A stretch of DNA of 11,439 bases, taken from positions 1 to 11,439 of the forward strand of contig SEDG01000097.1 in the NCBI GenBank assembly GCA_004295885.1. The letters are read 5' to 3'. The translations under genes were made by a program, and so were the position numbers. The notes under the pieces are model-generated. The model saw nothing but the letters and a program-made list of their open reading frames with translations. It made no database searches and had not been told where the DNA came from. Source of the DNA: Pedobacter sp. Lineage in GTDB: Bacteria > Bacteroidota > Bacteroidia > Sphingobacteriales > Sphingobacteriaceae. Positions 7,019 through 11,439 of this stretch are shown here, piece after piece. Numbering within the stretch: position 1 is the first letter of the stretch; every line of letters begins with the position of its first letter.

Positions 7019-8074
7019 ATGAAGAAAATATTAATCGTTGATGATGAAGTTAATATCGGGCTCTTGTTATCAAAATTTTTAACGAGAAATTCCTTTAGTG
7101 TAGAAACGGCTACAAATGGCAATTCTGCTATGGATCATTTGTCTAAACAGAAGTTTGATTTAGTGCTATGTGATTACCGGTTGGAAGATACAGATGGCAA
7201 GGCAATGTTAATTAAAATTAAAGATAATTATCCTAGTACAGGCGTAATCATCATCACCGGTTATTCTGATATTAAACTCGCTGTTGAATTGATAAAATTG
7301 GGAGCTTACGACTACATTACTAAGCCTCTATATCCTGATGAAATTTTAAATACCATTAATAAAGCAATTGAAACCCAAATTGCACTTAATGCAGCTGTTG
7401 AGCCAGAAGTCACCTCGGGTAAAAAAGAAAAGGTTACTAAAAAAGCTGAAGCCGAAACGGGAGAGTTTGTAATAGGGCAAAGTAGTGCATCAAGAGATTT
7501 GATGAAACAAATTATGCTAGTTGCTCCAACATCATACAGTGTGATCTTAACGGGCGAAAGTGGAACAGGTAAAGAGTCTGTTGCTAAAACTATACATTTA
7601 AATAGTCCAAGAAAAGATAAACCTTTTGTGGCGATGGATTGTGGTTCTTTAACAAAGGAATTGGCTGGAAGTGAGTTTTTTGGTCACGAAAAAGGTTCTT
7701 TTACTGGTGCATTGTATACTAAAATTGGTCACTTCGAAATGGCAAATGGCGGAACATTGTTTTTAGATGAGGTTGGAAATTTATCTTATGAAATTCAGGC
7801 TGCATTGTTGAGAACAGTACAAGAGAGAAAGATAAAACGCATTGGTAGCACAAAGGAGCTGGACTTAGACGTACGAATTATCGTGGCAACCAATGAAAAT
7901 TTAGGCGATTCCATTCAAAAGGGCAGGTTTAGAGAAGATTTATTTCATCGATTTAATGAGTTTTCTATACATCTGCCACCGATAAGCCAAAGAGGAAAAG
8001 ATATCATGGTGTTTGCAAACACTTTTTTGGGCACGGCAAATGAAGAGTTGAAGGCTATCGATTTGGATAATTAA
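7019..8074 (+). CDS. NtrC-family response regulator lacking AAA+ lid and DNA-binding domain
   Basis: This 351-residue protein has an N-terminal receiver domain (about 1-122) with acidic D8/D9, phospho-acceptor D52, T80 and K102. A Lys/Glu-rich linker (about 128-147) follows, then a sigma54-activator AAA+ core from about 150. The core shows Walker A GESGTGKE at 179-186, the sigma54-contacting loop as GSFTGA at 226-231, Walker B GGTLFLDE at 244-251, sensor I around 285-292, and arginine fingers in GRFREDLFHR (R305, R311). It ends at residue 351, soon after HLPPISQRGKDI. The rest of the helical lid with the sensor II GNxRE motif and the Fis-type helix-turn-helix are absent, roughly 100 residues short of typical NtrC proteins. 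A terminator begins 16 bp after the stop, and no other frame continues the domain. It could be a natural short form or a decayed gene. No histidine kinase is adjacent. Confidence 0.88.
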   Translation: MKKILIVDDEVNIGLLLSKFLTRNSFSVETATNGNSAMDHLSKQKFDLVLCDYRLEDTDGKAMLIKIKDNYPSTGVIIITGYSDIKLAVELIKLGAYDYITKPLYPDEILNTINKAIETQIALNAAVEPEVTSGKKEKVTKKAEAETGEFVIGQSSASRDLMKQIMLVAPTSYSVILTGESGTGKESVAKTIHLNSPRKDKPFVAMDCGSLTKELAGSEFFGHEKGSFTGALYTKIGHFEMANGGTLFLDEVGNLSYEIQAALLRTVQERKIKRIGSTKELDLDVRIIVATNENLGDSIQKGRFREDLFHRFNEFSIHLPPISQRGKDIMVFANTFLGTANEELKAIDLDN

Positions 8075-8090
8075 GTTATGTAAAAAAAAT

Positions 8091-8120
8091 AAAAGCCTCT
8101 AAAACAATTTAGGGGCTTTT
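8091..8120 (+). terminator. Rho-independent terminator after the short response regulator
   Basis: AAAAGCCTCTA (8091-8101) pairs with TAGGGGCTTTT (8110-8120) in an 11-bp stem with one G-U wobble and an 8-nt loop. The final T-run is short (TTTTGTTATTT). It begins 16 bp after the stop codon, fixing the end of the regulator's transcript. Confidence 0.85.
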
Positions 8121-8131
8121 GTTATTTAATG

Positions 8132-8143
8132 AGATGTACATCT
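8132..8143. promoter_or_regulatory. Perfect 12-bp palindrome upstream of the AI-2E-family gene
   Basis: AGATGTACATCT is a perfect palindrome ending 10 bp before the start codon of the downstream gene. Its position suits an operator for a dimeric regulator, but no regulator is identified and a single copy may be chance. Confidence 0.3.
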
Positions 8144-8153
8144 AAAGCTCCCT

Positions 8154-9206
8154 ATGTCTATTTTTACTTACAAACAGCGTAACTATATCAACCTTGTTAT
8201 TATTATAGCATTAGGTTGTTTAATTGCTTATTCCCTAATGGGGATATTTGGCTCATTGCTAAGTACACTCGTATTGTACACCATTTTACGTCCAGGATAT
8301 ATTCATTTAACCGAAGTTAAAGGATGGAATAGAAGATTCACGGCGGTGTTACTTTTATTCATCTCTATTATAGTGCTTGTACTTCCATTTTATATGCTAA
8401 GCAGTATGGTAATTGAAAAAATTACTGAACTAAATAACGACCAGATTTACTTTAAGAATTTACTTTATAAAATTCAACATCTTTTACCAGTTAATGGGAA
8501 CATTGGTAAAATAATAGAAGATGGATTAAAAAGTGCAGGAAGCTGGGCAACAGGATTATTCCCCTCCTTAATTTCTGGTGTTTTTAATGTAGTGCTGGGT
8601 TTGTTGTTGATGTATTTTTTACTCTACTTTATGTTGGTAGAAAGAGAAACATTTGAGAATGCCTTGATTAAATATGCGCCATTTAGAGAACAAAACGCAC
8701 ATCGATTTGCTGAAGAAATGAGGAATACAACCTATGCAAATGTTGTTGGGCAGGGGTTTATCGCTATCGTTCAGGGCTCATTGGTAAGTTTAGCGTTTTA
8801 TGTTTTAGGATATAATGACCCGCTTTTTTGGGGTGTCATAACAGCATTTATATCATTAGTTCCCATACTAGGGCCACCAGTAGTATTTGTGCCCGGTGCA
8901 TTATTGCAATTGGCAGAGGGAAATACCTTCGCTGGTTGGGCCATGTTAATTTTTGGATTTGTTGTCATCATCAATATAGATAATGTGTTGAGGTTTATGA
9001 TTGCAAAAAAAATTGGCAATATTCATCCGATAATTACTGTAATTGGCGTAGTTATTGGTATTCCATTATTTGGTATATTGGGGCTGGTGTTTGGTCCGTT
9101 GTTATTATCTTATTTTTTCTTGCTCATCAAAATTTATGAGACAAGCGCCATGGCAACAGAAAGATTAGAAAGAATTAAAACAAATCATGAACAAGATGAG
9201 TTATAA
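8154..9206 (+). CDS. AI-2E family (PerM/YdiK-type) membrane transporter
   Basis: A 350-residue inner-membrane protein of the UPF0118/AI-2E_transport family. Hydrophobic segments lie at about 12-46 (two helices), 63-84, 137-162, 200-220, 225-255, 261-277 and 291-328, giving the family's usual seven to eight membrane passes. A soluble loop spans about 85-135. Family signatures include VPILGPPVVFVPG (236-248), DNVLRFMIAKKIGNIHP (276-292) and IGIPLFGILGLVFGP (301-315). The family name comes from a role in autoinducer-2 export for one E. coli member; others are sodium/proton antiporters or of unknown role, so the substrate should be left open. It is probably transcribed separately, since a terminator lies upstream and a new -7 box appears downstream. 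Confidence 0.9.
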   Translation: MSIFTYKQRNYINLVIIIALGCLIAYSLMGIFGSLLSTLVLYTILRPGYIHLTEVKGWNRRFTAVLLLFISIIVLVLPFYMLSSMVIEKITELNNDQIYFKNLLYKIQHLLPVNGNIGKIIEDGLKSAGSWATGLFPSLISGVFNVVLGLLLMYFLLYFMLVERETFENALIKYAPFREQNAHRFAEEMRNTTYANVVGQGFIAIVQGSLVSLAFYVLGYNDPLFWGVITAFISLVPILGPPVVFVPGALLQLAEGNTFAGWAMLIFGFVVIINIDNVLRFMIAKKIGNIHPIITVIGVVIGIPLFGILGLVFGPLLLSYFFLLIKIYETSAMATERLERIKTNHEQDEL

Positions 9207-9239
9207 TTCAAGATTAACAATAGCATAACATCAGCATTC

Positions 9240-9247
9240 TATATTTG
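9240..9247 (+). promoter_or_regulatory. Candidate -7 box for the YtxH/holin-like cassette
   Basis: TATATTTG is a full match to the Bacteroidota TAnnTTTG consensus, 35 bp upstream of the YtxH-protein start. I do not see a clear TTG -33 element at the expected distance. It would drive the three-gene cassette that ends at the 10379-10410 terminator. Confidence 0.4.
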
Positions 9248-9282
9248 AAATAACTTATGTTTAACAATAAAAATTAATTATT

Positions 9283-9549
9283 ATGAACGATAATTCGAAA
9301 GTACTAGTAGCATTATTAGCTGGTTTAGCTGCAGGAGCAGCATTAGGTTTATTATTTGCACCAGAAAAAGGTAGCGAAACAAGAGATAAGCTAAGCCAAT
9401 CTTTAAAAGATTTAGGTGATTCGATTAAGGATAAAGCAGCTGATGAAATTAACAATTTGGGCAGCCTAAAAGATAAAGTAGTAAGCTCTATTAAAAGTAA
9501 ATTACGTGATGTAGAAGATGAGTATTCTACTGAAGTAGAGAATGTTTGA
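9283..9549 (+). CDS. YtxH-domain membrane protein
   Basis: An 88-residue protein with one N-terminal membrane helix (about 7-26, Gly/Ala-rich, LLAGLAAGAALGLLFAP) followed by the YtxH signature APEKGSETRDKL (26-37). The rest is a charged amphipathic helix rich in Lys, Asp and Glu. YtxH-domain proteins are associated with general stress responses in Bacillus, and the tail is expected to face the cytoplasm. The architecture resembles the ElaB/YqjD group, also short stress proteins with one membrane helix and a charged helix, though there the helix is C-terminal. It is the first gene of the cassette, 21 bp before the holin-like gene and downstream of a good -7 box. The molecular function is unknown. 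Confidence 0.88.
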   Translation: MNDNSKVLVALLAGLAAGAALGLLFAPEKGSETRDKLSQSLKDLGDSIKDKAADEINNLGSLKDKVVSSIKSKLRDVEDEYSTEVENV

Positions 9550-9570
9550 GCTATTTAATTCTAACAGATA

Positions 9571-9954
9571 ATGGAAGAGAAGAAAGAAAAAGACCTTGAA
9601 GATATTTTTTTAGATGCCAAGGAATACATCGATACACGTATTGAATATACGAAGCTTTCGGCTGTAGAAAAAGGCTCAAAGATTTTTGCAGATTTAATAA
9701 CAAGTGGCGCTGTAGTTATCTCCTTCGTGCTGGCTTTTTTATTCGCATCGTTTACCTTGGCCCTGTATCTTTCGGACGTTTTGGGAAGCTACGCAAGAGG
9801 GTTTGGTTGTGTTGCTGGCATTTACTTGCTGTTATCTGTTATTGTTTATTTAACCAAGGATAAATACATTGAAAAAGTATTGGTGAATTTATTCATCAGA
9901 AAATACTTTGATAAGGTAGCCGATAAAGACGACGACGATGAAGAAAAATTATAG
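9571..9954 (+). CDS. YqjE/phage-holin-3_6-like membrane protein
   Basis: A 127-residue protein with a charged N-terminal helix (1-40), two membrane segments (about 43-67 and 76-95) and a charged tail ending in an Asp/Glu cluster (DKDDDDEE, 119-126). This layout and the sequence around LDAKEYIDTRIEYTKLSAVEKGSK match the Phage_holin_3_6 (YqjE, formerly DUF1469) family, a chromosomal membrane family despite its name. No lysis gene is near, so a phage role is not supported. It lies 21 bp after the YtxH gene, and its last 17 nt overlap the start of the next gene, which implies coupled translation. The likely role is inner-membrane stress or envelope maintenance, inferred from family context only. 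Confidence 0.88.
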   Translation: MEEKKEKDLEDIFLDAKEYIDTRIEYTKLSAVEKGSKIFADLITSGAVVISFVLAFLFASFTLALYLSDVLGSYARGFGCVAGIYLLLSVIVYLTKDKYIEKVLVNLFIRKYFDKVADKDDDDEEKL

Positions 9955-10378
9955 CAACATTAATTCTTTAGATGATTTACACAATGAAGTACAGCGATTA
10001 AAAGCTGATTACAAACATCGTGGTGTAATGTTAAAAGAAGATTCTAAAGCATATATCAGTCAGTTTTCTATTGGTAATCTGATTAAAAAGTTTGCAACAC
10101 CCAGTGGCTTTTTAAAGCTTGATGAAAAAACGAACATTAGCAGTAAAATAATGTCTATTGCATTGCCGATGTTATTAAACAGCACTATTTTTAGAGGCTC
10201 TGGTGTAATTACAAAAGCGGTTGGCGCATTAGTTTCTGGAAAATTGGGTAAATCATTAGATGCCGAAAATATTTCTGGTATTTTTAATATGGTAAAATCG
10301 GTTTTCAGCAAAAAGAACAAAAAGAAAGACGCTGCCTTTGTAGATTACGGCATACCGCCTGATAGTGAAACTTATTAG
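9938..10378 (+). CDS. Hypothetical protein of the YtxH/holin-like cassette
   Basis: A 146-residue protein I cannot assign to a named family. Residues 10-40 are a charged, probably coiled segment (LDDLHNEVQRLKADYKHRG). Residues 68-84 (SSKIMSIALPMLLNSTI) and 89-103 (GVITKAVGALVSGKL) are hydrophobic enough to be membrane-associated or re-entrant helices. The tail is strongly basic (KKNKKK, 125-130) and ends in PPDSETY. The start ATG lies inside the last codons of the holin-like gene (17-nt overlap), so translation is probably coupled. A terminator follows at once, making it the last cassette gene. By position it corresponds to yqjK in the E. coli yqjD-yqjE-yqjK order, but I see no sequence similarity to claim homology. 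Confidence 0.8.
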   Translation: MKKNYSNINSLDDLHNEVQRLKADYKHRGVMLKEDSKAYISQFSIGNLIKKFATPSGFLKLDEKTNISSKIMSIALPMLLNSTIFRGSGVITKAVGALVSGKLGKSLDAENISGIFNMVKSVFSKKNKKKDAAFVDYGIPPDSETY

Positions 10379-10410
10379 AAAAAAGCCACAGTGAAAGCTG
10401 TGGCTTTTTT
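10379..10410 (+). terminator. Strong Rho-independent terminator of the cassette
   Basis: AAAAAAGCCACAG (10379-10391) and CTGTGGCTTTTTT (10398-10410) form a perfect 13-bp stem around a 6-nt loop, with a six-T end. The stem starts right after the stop codon. The A-run on the other side lets it work in both directions. Confidence 0.95.
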
Positions 10411-10442
10411 AGTTCAATAGTTCACTTGTTCATCAGTTTGTA
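10411..10442 (+). repeat. Degenerate 8-bp tandem repeat (AGTTCA type)
   Basis: Four successive 8-bp units, AGTTCAAT, AGTTCACT, TGTTCATC and AGTTTGTA, follow the terminator directly. The same AGTTCA core reappears on the opposite strand at 10508-10541. Confidence 0.5.
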
Positions 10443-10456
10443 TAGCGAACAAATAC

Positions 10457-10494
10457 AAAAGGTCCTAGCAAATTGCTAAGACCTTTTTGTTTTT
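10457..10494. terminator. Second hairpin, likely bidirectional or aspS terminator
   Basis: AAAAGGTC (10457-10464) pairs with GACCTTTT (10480-10487). After one C-A mismatch, TAGC pairs with GCTA around a 5-nt loop. T-rich sequence follows on the plus side (TTTTTGTTTTT), and TTTTGTATTT follows on the minus side. It lies in the gap between convergent genes and could end aspS transcription. Confidence 0.8.
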
Positions 10495-10507
10495 ATGCAA
10501 TTAGCCC

Positions 10508-10541
10508 AATGATACGATTGAACTAATGATACCAATGAACT
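10508..10541. repeat. 17-bp tandem duplication next to the aspS stop
   Basis: Units 10508-10524 and 10525-10541 match at 15 of 17 positions. The second unit runs into the aspS stop codon. Read on the minus strand, each unit contains AGTTCA(A/T)T, the core seen in direct orientation at 10411-10442. Confidence 0.75.
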
Positions 10542-11439
10542 ATAAATCCGTTTTAATCTTTAACTCCTTTAATTGTTTATCGTCAATTGTACTCGGACTA
10601 TCAATCATTACATCTCTGCCCGAATTGTTTTTAGGGAAAGCGATAACGTCTCTAATTGAATCTAAACCAGCGAAAATTGAACATAACCTATCAAATCCGA
10701 AGGCAATACCACCGTGTGGAGGTGCGCCAAACTCAAACGCATCTAATAAGAAACCAAATTGTTTTTGAGCTTCTTCTGGGCTAAAACCTAAATGTTTAAA
10801 CATCAGTGATTGCAAAGCTCTGTCGTGAATACGAATAGAACCCCCGCCAATTTCAGTTCCGTTTACAACCATATCGTAAGCATTAGCACGAACGTTTTTA
10901 GGGTCAGTATCTAACATGGCAATATCTTCTGGTTTTGGGGAAGTAAATGGATGGTGCATCGCGTGGTAACGCTCAGTCTCTTCATCCCATTCTAAAAGAG
11001 GGAAGTCTAACACCCAAAGTGCTGAGAATTTATCTTTATCACGTAAGCCTAAACGAGAACCCATTTCTAAACGCAATTCGCTTAATTGCTTGCGAACTTT
11101 ATCAGTTCCACCAGCCATTACTAAAACTAAATCGCCAGCTTCGGTTTGGCAAGCTGCCGACCATTTTGCTAATTCTTCTTCGTTGTAAAATTTATCAACA
11201 GATGATTTTAAAGTGCCATCTTCATTATGACGAAGATAAATTAAACCCGTAGCGCCAATTTGAGGGCGTTTAATAAAGTCTGTTAATTCATCTAATTGTT
11301 TACGTGTATAATGCGCACAACCTTTTGCGTTGATGGCGATAACCAATTCTGCATTGTCAAAAACAGGGAAGCCTTGTCCTTTAACAATATCATTCATTTC
11401 GATAAATTTCATATCAAAACGAGTATCTGGTTTATCAGA
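10540..11439 (-). CDS. aspS: Aspartyl-tRNA synthetase, C-terminal half (cut by window edge)
   Basis: This is a class II synthetase that charges tRNA-Asp. 299 residues are visible, about half of a typical bacterial AspRS of 580-590. The frame is open to the window's right edge: the nine codons before the first visible ATG read SDKPDTRFD, the conserved AspRS segment usually written SDKPDLRF. The gene therefore begins outside, and that ATG is not the start. The visible part covers the GAD insertion domain (roughly the first 130 residues) and the C-terminal catalytic portion. Markers are HHPFTSPKPED, NGTEIGGGSIRIHD and class II motif 3, GGIAFGFDRL, at about 243-252 of the visible part. The end, KNNSGRDVMIDSPS, matches bacterial AspRS. 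The anticodon-binding domain and motifs 1 and 2 lie outside the window. Confidence 0.97.
   Translation of the reverse strand, partial: SDKPDTRFDMKFIEMNDIVKGQGFPVFDNAELVIAINAKGCAHYTRKQLDELTDFIKRPQIGATGLIYLRHNEDGTLKSSVDKFYNEEELAKWSAACQTEAGDLVLVMAGGTDKVRKQLSELRLEMGSRLGLRDKDKFSALWVLDFPLLEWDEETERYHAMHHPFTSPKPEDIAMLDTDPKNVRANAYDMVVNGTEIGGGSIRIHDRALQSLMFKHLGFSPEEAQKQFGFLLDAFEFGAPPHGGIAFGFDRLCSIFAGLDSIRDVIAFPKNNSGRDVMIDSPSTIDDKQLKELKIKTDL

Noticed and set aside
8041..8120. Frameshift explaining the short response regulator
   Set aside because: Neither of the other two forward frames encodes lid or HTH sequence, and the terminator follows within 16 bp of the stop.
8154..9206. Quorum-sensing exporter
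   Set aside because: The AI-2E name covers diverse transporters, and no luxS or signalling genes are present here.
9571..10378. Prophage remnant because of the holin-family label
   Set aside because: The family is chromosomal and YqjE-like; no endolysin, structural or integrase genes are nearby.
10526..11252. Plus-strand open frames within aspS
   Set aside because: They are antisense to conserved AspRS segments including motif 3.

Overview
The window reads as chromosomal DNA from a member of the Bacteroidota, most likely Sphingobacteriaceae and Pedobacter-like. This is inferred from several things: AT-rich DNA, few Shine-Dalgarno sequences, TAnnTTTG-type -7 boxes, a bacterial GlnRS, and Cys-anchored lipoproteins in an otherwise housekeeping gene set. 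I see no integrase, transposase, tRNA, CRISPR array or recognisable prophage. The content is mostly ordinary core genome, and I do not see a clear undescribed multi-gene system. The oddities are a shortened NtrC-type regulator, a three-gene membrane cassette with an unknown third member, and several short repeats between genes.

Left part (1-4764): an M49 (dipeptidyl peptidase III-like) lipoprotein on the minus strand is divergent from an AmiD-like N-acetylmuramoyl-L-alanine amidase lipoprotein on the plus strand. They share a 94-bp spacer. The amidase converges on glnS (glutaminyl-tRNA synthetase, minus) across a 13-bp perfect inverted repeat. A 109-codon gene of unknown function lies 35 bp upstream of glnS on the same strand.

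Middle (4765-8153): a 207-bp spacer carries an 11-bp tandem repeat. It is followed by a tight two-gene operon, a stand-alone cobalamin-binding acyl-CoA mutase subunit and an enoyl-CoA hydratase, separated by 3 nt. Next come a small outer-membrane beta-barrel protein with its own terminator and a response regulator with REC and sigma54-type AAA+ domains. The regulator stops before the AAA+ lid and the DNA-binding domain, and a strong terminator follows directly.

Right part (8154-11439): an AI-2E/PerM-family membrane protein is followed by a cassette of a YtxH-domain protein, a YqjE/holin-3_6-like protein and an unrecognised 146-residue protein. The last two overlap by 17 nt. The cassette resembles the E. 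coli yqjD-yqjE-yqjK arrangement and ends in a perfect 13-bp-stem terminator. A second hairpin and degenerate AGTTCA-type repeats separate it from the convergent aspS, which is cut by the right edge so that only the C-terminal half is present.

No gene-free stretch exceeds about 210 bp. The first 80 bases show no gene I can support.
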